In this document: one piece after another, positions 25,672-35,424 of the stretch
Layout of the letters: each line of letters opens with the position of its first letter
Numbering within the stretch: the first letter of the stretch is position 1
Assembly (NCBI GenBank): GCA_963828705.1
Contig: CAWHGA010000044.1
Span: 5,289 to 69,288 of the forward strand
From: CAWDJT01 sp963828705
GTDB lineage: Bacteria; Desulfobacterota; Syntrophobacteria; Syntrophobacterales; Syntrophobacteraceae
DNA length: 64,000 nt
Direction of reading: 5' to 3'
The notes under the pieces: generated by a model
What the model saw: the letters and a program-made list of their open reading frames with translations, nothing else
Database searches by the model: none
Told to the model about the DNA's origin: nothing
Translations under genes and position numbers: made by a program

Positions 25672-26436
25672 ATGGCTGGAACGAGGGTGCATGAACTTGC
25701 AAAGGAACTCAATGTGAGCAATAAGGATCTCATCGATCGGCTTCTCAAACTTGGGATTCAGGTCAAGAACCATTTCAGTACGTTGAGTGACTCTGCGGTC
25801 CAAACAATTCGGGAACACTTCGATACGGCCAAGGCTGAGGTGGTGGAAGAAACACGCATTAGCAGGGGCTTTATTCGCCGTCGCAAGCGCGTGGTTATTG
25901 AGGAATTTGTACCGTCTGCCGAGGAAGCTCCTGAGGTATCGGCCGAGGTTGAACCGCTGGCGGCAAGTGAGGGGCCACTAGTGGAAGTGCCGCCTGCAAT
26001 GGCGCAAGCCACTGGTGTGGTTACCAAGCCATCGGACCTAGTAGGGGCGGTCGAAGCCTCGGACGAATTGGTCAGCGAGGGTGCTGATGGTGAACCATCC
26101 GTGGAGGCAACGCCGGTTGCCCCGACGGCTGAGTCTTCCCCCCCCCCGGTAGGACCAGCCGCTCCTGCGGAAGCAGCAATTATGTCACCGGTTGCTGAAC
26201 CGGCCATCCCCCAGGCAATTTCGATCCCTGTTGCGAGCGTGGAGGAAGTCGAGGTGCATCCCGTTATCGAGGCGGCGGTTAGCACAACTGCGGCAGTCAG
26301 GAAGGACAGAAAGGGTGGCGGCGAAAGCTCTCCCATCCGAGGTCAAACCGGTGCCGCCGACAGGGTTGGAAGCGCCTCAGCCTGTGGCCTCTATAGATGT
26401 CACGGAGAAACCCAAGGTCCCACGAGAGGTCATTGA
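25672..26436 (+). CDS. infB: Translation initiation factor IF-2, N-terminal part (frame-broken gene)
   Basis: MAGTRVHELAKELNVSNKDLIDRLLKLGIQVKNH is the IF-2 N-terminal domain. It is followed by a long Ala/Pro/Glu-rich linker typical of delta-proteobacterial IF-2. The frame is right up to about residue 214; at the GGG run 26313-26315 one extra base moves the coding frame, and codons from there to the stop at 26436 are nonsense. GGGGG lies upstream of ATG 25672. Confidence 0.85.
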   Translation: MAGTRVHELAKELNVSNKDLIDRLLKLGIQVKNHFSTLSDSAVQTIREHFDTAKAEVVEETRISRGFIRRRKRVVIEEFVPSAEEAPEVSAEVEPLAASEGPLVEVPPAMAQATGVVTKPSDLVGAVEASDELVSEGADGEPSVEATPVAPTAESSPPPVGPAAPAEAAIMSPVAEPAIPQAISIPVASVEEVEVHPVIEAAVSTTAAVRKDRKGGGESSPIRGQTGAADRVGSASACGLYRCHGETQGPTRGH

Positions 26437-28702
26437 GGAGTCGTTAGCTGAAGAAGACGGCGATGGACCCCCCAAGAAAGCCAAGAAACGGCGCCGCAAG
26501 AAGGCCCGTAAAGATGAACCAGCCCGAATCATCAAATTGCCCGACCTTATGCCGGAAGAGCCGGAAGTCGAGGAAGAGCCGGAGCTGCCGCCGGAGGTAG
26601 CACGCCGTATCGTCCCCGCCGAAGAGGAGGCCAGTCGCGACCAGGTGCGCAAGAAGAAACCGAAGCCGGGAGTGCCGGAAGTAGTGGTCCCCGAGCGGAA
26701 ACGAAGCGTAACCGGTACCCGCAAGGAAGTGATCGAGCGTGAGGCCCTCTATTCCAAGAAGGAGCTGGCTGCTCAGGCTGACCGTGAGCGCGGCCGTGGT
26801 AAGGGAAAGACCCCGTCGCAGAAAGAGGTTCGCAAGACTGAAATCACCACCCCCAAGGCCATCAAACGGCGCATCCGAATTGACGAGGCCATCACCTTAT
26901 CCAACCTCGCACGGCAAATGGGAGTGAAGGCTGGTGAGTTGATCAAGAAACTCCTCATGCTGGGGCTTCCCGCCAATATCAATCAGGCCATTGATTTCGA
27001 TACCGCTACCGTGTTGGCTGTGGATTTCGATTTCGAAGTGGAAAGGGCCGGTTTCGAAGAGGATGGTATTCTGCAGATGCAGGAGGATCGTCCGGAAGAC
27101 ATGCTGGCGCGGCCTCCGGTTATCACCGTAATGGGCCATGTCGACCACGGTAAGACCTCGCTTTTGGATGCCATTCGCCATACTAACGTCATTGGGGGTG
27201 AAGCCGGCGGTATCACCCAGCACATCGGTGCTTACTATGTGAAGTTGGATCATGGCGATGTGGTGTTCCTGGATACACCTGGCCACGAGGCGTTTACGGC
27301 GATGCGCGCCCGCGGTGCCAAGGTTACGGACATCGTCATTCTGGTCGTGGCTGCCGACGATGGTGTCATGCAACAGACCGTGGAAGCTATCAACCATGCC
27401 AAGGCAGCCCAGGTGCCCATCTTGGTGGCGATCAACAAGATCGACAAGCCCAACGCCAATATCGAACGGGTAAAGCGGGAACTGGCCGAGCACGGATTGT
27501 TGTCGGAGGAATGGGGCGGCGACACCACTATGGTCGAACTTTCGGCCAAAAAGCGCGAGGGTATTGAAGAGCTATTGGAGATGGTGCTGCTCCAGGCCGA
27601 GTTGATGGAACTCAAGGCCAATCCCAGCAAGCCGGCCCGTGGCCATGTGGTCGAAGCCAAGCTCGATAAGGGGCGCGGCCCGGTGGCGACCATTCTCATC
27701 CAGGAAGGCACTCTTAAAGCCGGTGATGTTTATGTCTGTGGCGTTCACTCTGGGCGCGTCCGCAGCATGTACAACGATCGCGGCCATCGTTTGGAACAGG
27801 CTTCGCCGTCGGTGCCGGTTGAAGTTGTGGGTTTTTCAGGCGTACCCAATGCCGGCGACAGTTTCATTGTCCTGGTCGATGAGAAGCAGGCCAAGGTGGT
27901 TGCCGAACACCGATTGGCCAGGCTGCGCGAGAAGGAACTGTCCCGCACCACCAAGGTCACGCTTGAACATCTCTATGAACAGATCCGCGATGGGGCCATC
28001 AAGGAACTCAATGTCATCGTGCGTACCGATGTTCAGGGTTCATTGGAAGCCATCACCGAATCGCTGGTTAAGCTTTCCACCGCCGATGTTAAAGTCAACG
28101 TGATCCACAGTGCCACCGGTGCCATCACCGAAACAGATATCATGCTGGCCTCGGCATCCAACGCCATCGTGGTTGGGTTCAATGTCCGTGCAGACGCCAA
28201 GGTTCACGAGCTGGCCGAAAACGAAAAGGTGGATGTGCGTTACTACGATGTCATCTATCAGATTCTGAGCGATATCCGGGATGCCATGGTGGGTATGCTT
28301 GAGCCCGTTTACCAGGAGAGCGTCATGGGGCGGGCTGAGGTGCGGCAGACTTTCACGGTGCCGAAGAGTGGCACTGTTGCTGGTTGTTCGGTGTTGGATG
28401 GACGTGTGGAACGCAACGCCAAGGTACGTGTGTTACGCGATCAGGTGGTGGTCTATGACGGCCGTATTGGGTCGCTGCGGCGCTTCAAGGAAGATGTCAA
28501 GGAGGTGAAGGCTGGGTTCGAATGCGGGATCGGGGTCGAAAACTTCAATGACATCAAGGTTAACGACATCCTGGAAGCCTACCAGCTTCAGGAGGTCAAA
28601 GCCGACCCTGGAGGGTGGGGAAACGACCAAGGCATAGCGGTAAGTCGGGGGCTCAACGACCATGACCGTGGGCGTGGCGCGGATTACACTGATACTCCAT
28701 GA
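26315..28702 (+). CDS. infB: Translation initiation factor IF-2, main GTPase part (frame-broken gene)
   Basis: IF-2 brings initiator fMet-tRNA to the 30S subunit and hydrolyses GTP on subunit joining. After the linker and a second N-domain repeat (LSNLARQMGVKAGELIKKLL) come the G domain with GHVDHGKT, DTPGHEAF and NKIDKP, then domains II to IV. The last residues (after LEAYQLQEVKA) look foreign. One frame over, KPTLEGGETTKA ends at a stop at 28635-28637, so another extra base near 28598 is likely and the true end is probably 28637. The frame is also open upstream to 26192. Confidence 0.9.
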   Translation: MAAKALPSEVKPVPPTGLEAPQPVASIDVTEKPKVPREVIEESLAEEDGDGPPKKAKKRRRKKARKDEPARIIKLPDLMPEEPEVEEEPELPPEVARRIVPAEEEASRDQVRKKKPKPGVPEVVVPERKRSVTGTRKEVIEREALYSKKELAAQADRERGRGKGKTPSQKEVRKTEITTPKAIKRRIRIDEAITLSNLARQMGVKAGELIKKLLMLGLPANINQAIDFDTATVLAVDFDFEVERAGFEEDGILQMQEDRPEDMLARPPVITVMGHVDHGKTSLLDAIRHTNVIGGEAGGITQHIGAYYVKLDHGDVVFLDTPGHEAFTAMRARGAKVTDIVILVVAADDGVMQQTVEAINHAKAAQVPILVAINKIDKPNANIERVKRELAEHGLLSEEWGGDTTMVELSAKKREGIEELLEMVLLQAELMELKANPSKPARGHVVEAKLDKGRGPVATILIQEGTLKAGDVYVCGVHSGRVRSMYNDRGHRLEQASPSVPVEVVGFSGVPNAGDSFIVLVDEKQAKVVAEHRLARLREKELSRTTKVTLEHLYEQIRDGAIKELNVIVRTDVQGSLEAITESLVKLSTADVKVNVIHSATGAITETDIMLASASNAIVVGFNVRADAKVHELAENEKVDVRYYDVIYQILSDIRDAMVGMLEPVYQESVMGRAEVRQTFTVPKSGTVAGCSVLDGRVERNAKVRVLRDQVVVYDGRIGSLRRFKEDVKEVKAGFECGIGVENFNDIKVNDILEAYQLQEVKADPGGWGNDQGIAVSRGLNDHDRGRGADYTDTP

Positions 28703-28952
28703 CAACCACTCACTCAAGGAGAAGCGGCGGGTGTTGAAAAGCCTCATTGAGAAGAGCCGGCATCGTTTCAACGTCGCCGTGGCCGAGGTTGCCGACCAGG
28801 ACTTGCACCAGCGGGCCACTGTCGGGATTGCCGTGGTGGGCAGTGACGCTCGGGTGTTGAATTCGTTACTGGATCGTATCATTGAATACCTGGATTCACT
28901 CCAGTTGGCTGACATGGTCAGTCAGGAGATCGAATTGATTCCTTTGGGATGA
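28662..28952 (+). CDS. ylxP: YlxP/DUF503 family protein
   Basis: A 96-residue ferredoxin-like-fold protein: MTVGVARITLILHDNHSLKEKRRVLKSL and DLHQRATVGIAVVG match DUF503, encoded between infB and rbfA in many bacteria. Its function is unknown; a ribosome-related role is inferred from context. Its 5' end overlaps the IF-2 frame as annotated, but not if IF-2 ends at 28637. Confidence 0.85.
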   Translation: MTVGVARITLILHDNHSLKEKRRVLKSLIEKSRHRFNVAVAEVADQDLHQRATVGIAVVGSDARVLNSLLDRIIEYLDSLQLADMVSQEIELIPLG

Positions 28953-28984
28953 AGCCTGCGGCGGGGACGTTGAGAGGGAGCCTT

Positions 28985-29335
28985 ATGTTGCAATACAAAC
29001 GCGCTGATCGGGTAGCCGATGTGATCCGACGTGAACTGGCGGATCTTCTTCAGCGCCGCATCAAGGATCCGCGCCTTAATCGAGTCACGGTAACCGGGGT
29101 GGAAATGACCGACGACCTTCGGCATGCCAGGGTTTTCTACTGCTTTCTGGGCGAATCCGGGGAGAGGGAAGCGGTGGCCCAAGGGCTGGCCCGAGCACGA
29201 GGTTTCATCCGGAGGGAATTGGGCCAGCGGATTTATCTGAAGTTTATGCCCGATCTGGATTTCCGTTACGATCAATCGTTTGAGTATGGTGACAAAATCG
29301 AACGGATTCTGAAAGAGCTGCAAACCGATGAATGA
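28985..29335 (+). CDS. rbfA: Ribosome-binding factor A
   Basis: RbfA is a KH-fold factor for 16S 5'-end processing and cold adaptation. YKRADRVADVIRRELADLLQRRIKDPRL and the C-terminal RIYLKFMPDLDFRYDQSFEYGDKIERIL are classic. ATG 28985 has GGGAG 5 nt upstream, giving 116 residues; the frame is also open from 28949. It overlaps nrnA by 8 bp. Confidence 0.92.
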   Translation: MLQYKRADRVADVIRRELADLLQRRIKDPRLNRVTVTGVEMTDDLRHARVFYCFLGESGEREAVAQGLARARGFIRRELGQRIYLKFMPDLDFRYDQSFEYGDKIERILKELQTDE

Positions 29336-30335
29336 ATTGCGACTGGAGATCTTATCTCGGATTGTGTCTGCCATCAGTGCTCACCAACGGTTCTTGGTGG
29401 CGACCCACATGCGCCCTGATGGTGACGCTGTCGGTTCGGTCCTGGCCATGACCAACATGCTCCGCAAGCTGGGCAAAGACGCCGACGCCTATTGTCAGGA
29501 TTCCGCTCCGCCAAGCCAGGATTTCTTGTCAGGCGTGCGGGAGATTCGTCACGATGGGGTCCAGGTGAGTGACTATCAAGTGGTCATCCTGGTTGACTGC
29601 GGGGATCTGGATCGCGTTGGGGATGCGTTGGCGGTTCAGTTACCTGAGGCGGGGTTCCTCATCAACATCGATCACCACGTCAGCAGCAAGTCTTTTGGCG
29701 ACATTTACTGGGTGGAACCGGATGCGAGCAGCACCTGTGAGATGCTCTACGAGCTGAGCCGGGCGTTGCCGCTGGATATGGATGAAACTCTTGCTGCCCA
29801 GCTCTACACCGGGCTCCTGCTGGACACCGGCTCTTTTCGCTTTGCCAATACTTCCCGGCGTGCCCTGGAGATCGCCGCTGCGCTGGTGGGTGCCGGGGCT
29901 CAACCGGATTACATCGCAGAGCGGGTGTTTGATTCATTAACTCCCAACCGCCTGCGGTTGTTGGCGGAAGTACTCGGATCGCTGGAGTACCATGCCGACC
30001 AGCGGCTGGTTATCGGGATGATCACCCCGGACATGTATCTCAGGACGGCTACCAGTTCCATCGACAGTGAATCCTTTATCAACCATCTGCGGTCGGTGAA
30101 GACGGTGGTGGTGGCGATTCTTTTTCGGCAGGAGACCGATGGGACGGTGTATGCCAGCCTGCGGTCGAAAGGCGATGTTGATGTGGCCAGTTTTGCCGAA
30201 CGCTATGGCGGTGGCGGACACCGGCGAGCCGCGGCTTTGCGGATCAAGGGCGACTTCGACAGCGTGCGCAGGCAGATCACCGACGCAGCCTTGAGCTATC
30301 TGGGGTACAGCAGCCAGGTGCGGGCGTTCGGGTAG
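29328..30335 (+). CDS. nrnA: DHH/DHHA1 phosphoesterase, bifunctional oligoribonuclease/pAp phosphatase
   Basis: NrnA degrades 2-5 nt RNA fragments and pAp. The 335-residue protein has THMRPDGDAVGS (motif I), VILVDCGDLD (II), INIDHHVSS (DHH, III) and a C-terminal DHHA1 domain ending GGGGHRRAAAL. It starts inside rbfA and is followed by truB with almost no gap. Its role complements PNPase encoded downstream. Confidence 0.92.
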   Translation: MNELRLEILSRIVSAISAHQRFLVATHMRPDGDAVGSVLAMTNMLRKLGKDADAYCQDSAPPSQDFLSGVREIRHDGVQVSDYQVVILVDCGDLDRVGDALAVQLPEAGFLINIDHHVSSKSFGDIYWVEPDASSTCEMLYELSRALPLDMDETLAAQLYTGLLLDTGSFRFANTSRRALEIAAALVGAGAQPDYIAERVFDSLTPNRLRLLAEVLGSLEYHADQRLVIGMITPDMYLRTATSSIDSESFINHLRSVKTVVVAILFRQETDGTVYASLRSKGDVDVASFAERYGGGGHRRAAALRIKGDFDSVRRQITDAALSYLGYSSQVRAFG

Positions 30336-30336
30336 G

Positions 30337-31359
30337 GTGGCCGAGTTGAGTATGGGAACTGAAACCATCCAAGCAAACCAGGTGTATTCTTGGCAGTCGG
30401 CGGCAGACCGGTCAGGTGCTGAACCACCGCAGCAGGCCAGCTGCGAATCCGTCAATGGGTTGCTGTTGTTGGACAAGCCGGCCGGGATAACCTCCTTTTC
30501 CGCCGCAGCCAGAGTTCGCAAGTTGCTGCGAGTGGAGAAGGTGGGCCACTGTGGCACGCTTGACCCGTTTGCCACCGGTTTACTGCTGGTGTGCATCAAC
30601 CAGGCAACTCGTGTGGTGGATCAACTGCTGGTTCAAGACAAGATATACCGATGTCGGGTGCGCCTGGGAGTGGAAACGGACACCCTGGACCACACCGGAG
30701 AAGTCACATCAGAGTATTCTGGTGATCCTTGTCATGAAAAGGATCTGCGCGAGGCTTTGGGGGCTTTCGTCGGGGTTTATGAACAGGTGGTGCCGCGCTA
30801 TTCGGCTGTTCGAGTGCAAGGTCGGCGGCTGCACCAATGGACGCGCCAGGGGGTGGAGGTGGCTGTCCCCAGTCGGGAAGTCCGGATACACAACTTGGAG
30901 CTTCTGAGTTATCGATGGCCAGAAGCTGTTCTTGAGGTGCATTGTTCCAAAGGAACATACATCCGCCAACTGGCTGCCGACATTGGTCGGCGGCTCAACT
31001 GTGGAGCCCATCTGACGGAATTGCGGCGGCTTGGGAGTGGGCGATTCAGCCTGGAACAGGCCATCCGTATGGAGCAATTGGAATCCGTGAAGCACCCTGG
31101 GGAATGGTTTTCGGCGCTAGTCCCGATGAATGCGGCTTTGGATCATCTACCCGCCATTGTGGTGGACGATGCGAGCGTGCTGGAAGCCCTACACCACGGT
31201 CACCTTAATGGAGACTGGGAGGCGGCGCGGCGCCGGGAATTGTCCCCAGACGTGACGTATCCGGTACGTCTGGCCAACCCAACCCGGCAGCTGCTGGCGC
31301 TTTGGTGGCCGTTTGCCGGCCACGGGCAACGGCGTCTGCGGGTGTTCGAGTCGGTATGA
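30337..31359 (+). CDS. truB: tRNA pseudouridine-55 synthase
   Basis: TruB makes the T-loop pseudouridine of tRNAs. GLLLLDKPAGITSF and VGHCGTLDPFATGLLLVC (catalytic Asp in TLDP) are the signatures, with KIYRCRVRLGVETDTLD, PRYSAVRVQGRRLHQWTRQG and CSKGTYIRQLAADIG. It has 340 residues from GTG 30337. A later ATG (30352) would remove five residues. An N-terminal extension of about 35 residues before the conserved core is somewhat long. Confidence 0.93.
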   Translation: MAELSMGTETIQANQVYSWQSAADRSGAEPPQQASCESVNGLLLLDKPAGITSFSAAARVRKLLRVEKVGHCGTLDPFATGLLLVCINQATRVVDQLLVQDKIYRCRVRLGVETDTLDHTGEVTSEYSGDPCHEKDLREALGAFVGVYEQVVPRYSAVRVQGRRLHQWTRQGVEVAVPSREVRIHNLELLSYRWPEAVLEVHCSKGTYIRQLAADIGRRLNCGAHLTELRRLGSGRFSLEQAIRMEQLESVKHPGEWFSALVPMNAALDHLPAIVVDDASVLEALHHGHLNGDWEAARRRELSPDVTYPVRLANPTRQLLALWWPFAGHGQRRLRVFESV

Positions 31360-31400
31360 GTAGGGGGAGGATAAGTATCGTTATGAACAGCGCTTCTTTG

Positions 31401-31436
31401 GACGATGGGCCTCAGGTGTTGAGGCGAACCATCGTC
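31401..31436 (+). promoter_or_regulatory. Bulged hairpin in the rpsO leader (S15 or RNase III site candidate)
   Basis: GACGATGG (31401-31408) pairs with CCATCGTC (31429-31436), and GCCTCA (31409-31414) pairs with TGAGGC (31420-31425) around a GGTGT loop. One side carries a GAA bulge. The 14-bp stem lies 87 bases before the rpsO start, with no T-run after it, so it is not an intrinsic terminator. S15 regulates its own mRNA through leader structures in several phyla; assigning this to S15 is inference. Confidence 0.5.
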
Positions 31437-31522
31437 ATGGACAACCAGCAACCAATCAACAATTTTTTCAATTCTCAACAACCAAGGCCACGATTCATGG
31501 AAGCAATCAAGGAGGAAAAGCC

Positions 31523-31792
31523 GTGGTAATGACCACTGAAAGAAAAAAGGAGATCATCGAAGATTACAAAGTGCATCCGACGGATACCGGATCACCCGAA
31601 GTGCAGATTGCCCTGTTGAGTGACCGCATCAGCTACCTCACTGACCACTTCAAACTCCATAAGAAGGACCATCATTCTCGTCGTGGGCTTCTGAAGCTGG
31701 TCGGGCAGCGTCGCCGGTTACTCAACTATCTCAAGAACAAGAACGTGGATCGCTACAACAGTGTGATCCAGCGTTTGGGTCTACGCCGTTAG
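31523..31792 (+). CDS. rpsO: 30S ribosomal protein S15
   Basis: S15 binds 16S rRNA early in assembly. The 89-residue protein has the invariant DTGSPEVQIALLSDRI, HKKDHHSRRGLLKLVGQRRRLLNYL and a C-terminal RLGLRR. The GTG at 31523 has AGGAGG 7 nt upstream, so it is preferred over ATG 31529 (13 nt). rpsO is followed by pnp as in most bacteria. Confidence 0.97.
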   Translation: MVMTTERKKEIIEDYKVHPTDTGSPEVQIALLSDRISYLTDHFKLHKKDHHSRRGLLKLVGQRRRLLNYLKNKNVDRYNSVIQRLGLRR

Positions 31793-31863
31793 TAGCGGAG
31801 CAGTTCAGGTCGCAGAACCGACCAAAGTTGGCGAAGCAGTTAGAAAACAAGAGGAAAACATCC

Positions 31864-33954
31864 ATGACATATACGGTACAGGCTCAAGTGGGCGGCCGCC
31901 CATTGATCATTGAATCCGGCCATGTGGCTCGACAAGCCAGTGGTGCGGTCACGGTACGCCAGGGCGACACCGTCGTGCTGGTTGCTACGGTGATGGAAGA
32001 CCGCATCAGAGAGGGCATTGATTTCGTGCCGCTGATGGTGGAGTATCAGGAAATGAGTTATGCCGCCGGCCGCATCCCGGGCGGGTTTTTTCGCCGGGAA
32101 GTGGGCCGTCCCAGTGAAAAGGAGACTCTCACCTCCAGGCTGATTGATCGTCCCATTCGGCCCCTGTTTCCCAAGGGCTATTCCCACGAAACCCAGGTGA
32201 TCGCCAAGGTGCTTTCGGTGGACTTCGAGAACGAACCGGACGTGATCGCCATCACCGGCGCCTCTACCGCCTTGCATATTTCCGCAATCCCTTTTCAGGG
32301 ACCCATCGGTGCGGTTCGGGTAGGACGAGTCGATGGGCAATTCGTCATCAATCCCAGCAAGGCGCAGTTGGAGCAGAGCGACATCAACCTGGTGCTGGCA
32401 GCCAGTCGGGATGCGGTGATGATGGTGGAAGGCGGGGCCAACTTCGTGTCGGAAGAAGTCCTTCTTGAAGCCCTGGATCTGGGCCATCAGGCCATTCAGC
32501 CGATACTCGAGGCTCAGGATGAACTGCGCCGACTCATTGGGGTTCCCAAGGAGCCCTTCGTTGCGGCCGTGTATCCTGAAGAACTGCGGGAAGCCGTGCA
32601 GCGACTGGCTTCGGATGGCATGCGCGATGTCATGACCATCCCCGAGAAACAGCTGCGCGAGAAGCGCAAGAAGGAACTTAAGAAACGTGTTCGTGATGAA
32701 GTGGCGTCTTCCTTTCCCGACCTGGGTAAGGCCGTTGATGGGCTCCTCGAACAGCTGGAAAAGACCGTGGTGCGTCGCATGTTGGTAGAAAAGCATTGCC
32801 GAATCGATGGCCGGCGGTTCGATGAGATTCGACCGATTACCATCGATGTCGGCCTTCTGCCTCGTACTCACGGGTCGGCACTATTCAGGCGTGGTGAGAC
32901 CCAGGTACTGGCGGTCACCACTCTGGGCTCGTCTTCTGATGAGCAGAAGATCGAAGCCCTCAGCGGTGAGACCTTCAAATCTTTCATGCTCCATTACAAC
33001 TTCCCGCCCTACAGTGTGGGCGAGGTGCGGCCGCTACGCGGTCCCGGACGGCGAGATATCGGCCATGGAGCCTTGGCGGAGCGGGCCATTCACCCGATCC
33101 TTCCAATCAACACCGACTTCCCCTATACCCTGCGCGTGGTCGCAGAAGTCCTGGAATCCAATGGTTCCAGCTCCATGGCCACGGTCTGCGGGGCCTGTCT
33201 CGCCTTGATGGATGCCGGTGTGCCGGTCCGCGACAAGGTAGCCGGGATTGCCATGGGATTGATCAAGGAAGGCGATCAGGTGGTCGTGCTTTCTGATATC
33301 CTCGGCGACGAAGATCACCTGGGGGACATGGATTTTAAGGTAACCGGTAACGAAAAGGGTATTACCGCCCTGCAGATGGATATCAAGATCACCGGGATCA
33401 CCCGTGCCATTATGCAGCAGGCCCTGGAACAAGCTCGCGCCGGGCGGCTCTTTATCCTCGACAAAATGAACGAGGCGCTTTCGGAACCGCGGGAGCAACT
33501 CTCGCCGTATGCGCCGCGAGTGATCTCCATCCAGATCAATCCGGAGAAGATTCGCGACGTGATCGGTGCTGGGGGCAAGGTGATTCGCGGTATCGTGGCT
33601 GAAACCGGGGCCAAGATCGACATCGAGGACAGTGGTCGAATCGTCATCATGAGTCCCGATCAGGCTGCCTGTCAAAAAGCCATCGACCGCATCCGCGGCC
33701 TCACCCAGGAACCCGAAGTAGGGCAGGTCTATACTGCGCGCATTGTGCGGGTCATGGATTTCGGGGCTTTTGCCGAAATCCTTCCCAATACCGACGGGCT
33801 CATCCACATCTCACAACTGGACCATACCCGCGTTCGCAAGGTGACCGATGTGGTCAACGAGGGCGATGAGGTGATGGTGAAGGTGATCGAAATCGACAAA
33901 GACGGACGGATCCGTTTGAGCCGCAAGGCGTTGTTGGAAAAGGACAGCCAGTAA
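31864..33954 (+). CDS. pnp: Polyribonucleotide nucleotidyltransferase (PNPase)
   Basis: PNPase is a phosphorolytic 3'-5' exoribonuclease. The 696-residue protein has two RNase PH domains (the second with RTHGSALFRRGETQVLAV and FMLHYNFPPYSVGE), an alpha-helical linker, a KH domain (DVIGAGGKVIRGIVAETGAKIDIED) and an S1 domain (GQVYTARIVRVMDFGAFAEIL). ATG 31864 has AGAGG upstream; the frame is open from 31828. A small GGTCG/CGACC hairpin lies in the rpsO-pnp gap. Confidence 0.97.
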   Translation: MTYTVQAQVGGRPLIIESGHVARQASGAVTVRQGDTVVLVATVMEDRIREGIDFVPLMVEYQEMSYAAGRIPGGFFRREVGRPSEKETLTSRLIDRPIRPLFPKGYSHETQVIAKVLSVDFENEPDVIAITGASTALHISAIPFQGPIGAVRVGRVDGQFVINPSKAQLEQSDINLVLAASRDAVMMVEGGANFVSEEVLLEALDLGHQAIQPILEAQDELRRLIGVPKEPFVAAVYPEELREAVQRLASDGMRDVMTIPEKQLREKRKKELKKRVRDEVASSFPDLGKAVDGLLEQLEKTVVRRMLVEKHCRIDGRRFDEIRPITIDVGLLPRTHGSALFRRGETQVLAVTTLGSSSDEQKIEALSGETFKSFMLHYNFPPYSVGEVRPLRGPGRRDIGHGALAERAIHPILPINTDFPYTLRVVAEVLESNGSSSMATVCGACLALMDAGVPVRDKVAGIAMGLIKEGDQVVVLSDILGDEDHLGDMDFKVTGNEKGITALQMDIKITGITRAIMQQALEQARAGRLFILDKMNEALSEPREQLSPYAPRVISIQINPEKIRDVIGAGGKVIRGIVAETGAKIDIEDSGRIVIMSPDQAACQKAIDRIRGLTQEPEVGQVYTARIVRVMDFGAFAEILPNTDGLIHISQLDHTRVRKVTDVVNEGDEVMVKVIEIDKDGRIRLSRKALLEKDSQ

Positions 33955-34031
33955 CCGAGACGGCTTGCACAGATGCCCTGGCACTGCACCTTCGCCGGGG
34001 GATCTGTACCGGCCAGGCCGAGGGGAAGAGC

Positions 34032-35285
34032 TTGTACCACAAGACCGTACTCAGCAATGGGGTTCGCATCGTGACCGAGAATCTTCCCCAGTTCCACTCG
34101 GTATCTACGGGTATCTGGGTCAATGTGGGATCACGCGATGAACGAACCTCTGAACAGGGATACACCCACTTCATCGAACACATGTTTTTCAAGGGTACCG
34201 AACATCGTAGTTCCCTGGACATTGCCAAGGAGCTGGATGCGGTCGGTGGTTTTGCCAATGCTTTCACCACCAAGGAACAAATGTGCTTGCATGCCAAGGT
34301 TCTGGATTCTCATCTGCCTTTGGTGGTGGATATCCTTTCCGATATTTTCTTGAATTCGGTCTTTGACCCTGGTGAGATCGACCGGGAACGTCAGGTGATC
34401 CTCCAGGAAATCAGTATGGTGGAGGACACGCCCGATGAATACATCCATGTTCTCCATCAAGAGCTCTACTGGCAGAATAACCCGTTAGGTTGGCCTATTT
34501 ATGGGACCGCTGACGTTGTCATGGATGCGACCCGGGATAGTCTTCTCGACTACATGCAGCGCACCTTCCATCCGACCGAGGTGTTGCTGTGCGCGGCTGG
34601 CAACGTGGATCATGAGCGCTTCGTGGAGCTTGTCGCACCACGGCTGGCAAGTCTTAACGGATCACTTTTTAAGTCGCGACGCGAACAGCCCGATAATAAT
34701 CATGTGGTGGAGATCATCCCGAAGAGCCTTGAGCAGGTGCATCTGTGTCTGGGCTGGAAAGGTTGTTCCAGCCTGGATGAACAGCGGTTTGCCTGTCACC
34801 TTCTGAATGTCTTGCTGGGTGGCAGTATGAGCAGCAGATTGTTTCAGGAGATCCGGGAGAAACGGGCGCTGGCCTATTCGGTATATTCCTTCGTGAACTC
34901 TCATGTGGACACCGGCATGATGGGGGTCTACGCCGGCACGGGGGTGGCCCAGGTCCAGGAAACCCTGGACATTATTCATCAAGAACTGGAGCGCCTGACC
35001 CAGGAACCGATCGGCGAAACCGAGCTGAAGGCGGCTAAGGAACATTTCAAAGGCAGCATGTACCTCAATGCTGAGAGCAACGACTCACGCATGCATCGCC
35101 TGGCCAAGAATGAATTTCTGTTTGGTCGTTACGTCCCCTTTGAAGAGGTGGAAGACAAGGTTGAGGCAGTGACTAGCGAAACCATTCGAGGTTGGCTGCA
35201 ATCCGCATTCGGCAGGGAAGATTTGGCCTTGGTACTGATGGGGCCGGTGGAACCAGACGCGGTGGATGTCAGCCGTTATCTTTGA
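34032..35285 (+). CDS. M16 family zinc peptidase (mitochondrial-processing-peptidase-like)
   Basis: A 417-residue, one-unit M16B peptidase. The inverted zinc motif HFIEHMFFKG is at about residues 46-55, with the downstream Glu of the third ligand in the EKxxILQEISM-like stretch (ERQVILQEISMVEDTPDE). REKRALAYSVYSF in the second half matches the family's R-Y substrate-binding pair. The start is a TTG with AGGGGAAG upstream. A pnp-linked M16 peptidase is frequent (ymxG-type). The substrate is unknown. Confidence 0.9.
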   Translation: MYHKTVLSNGVRIVTENLPQFHSVSTGIWVNVGSRDERTSEQGYTHFIEHMFFKGTEHRSSLDIAKELDAVGGFANAFTTKEQMCLHAKVLDSHLPLVVDILSDIFLNSVFDPGEIDRERQVILQEISMVEDTPDEYIHVLHQELYWQNNPLGWPIYGTADVVMDATRDSLLDYMQRTFHPTEVLLCAAGNVDHERFVELVAPRLASLNGSLFKSRREQPDNNHVVEIIPKSLEQVHLCLGWKGCSSLDEQRFACHLLNVLLGGSMSSRLFQEIREKRALAYSVYSFVNSHVDTGMMGVYAGTGVAQVQETLDIIHQELERLTQEPIGETELKAAKEHFKGSMYLNAESNDSRMHRLAKNEFLFGRYVPFEEVEDKVEAVTSETIRGWLQSAFGREDLALVLMGPVEPDAVDVSRYL

Positions 35286-35424
35286 TCAACCGTTTTGATG
35301 GAACGGCATAGAGGCCGGTCAGACACTGGTGGTATCTAACGCTACCGCTGGTCTCGCAACTGTCAAAGGGTGTGTTTGGGATTCTGCAGTCGGCGTACGA
35401 ACGCTTTGTCGTGGGGATAAAGGG

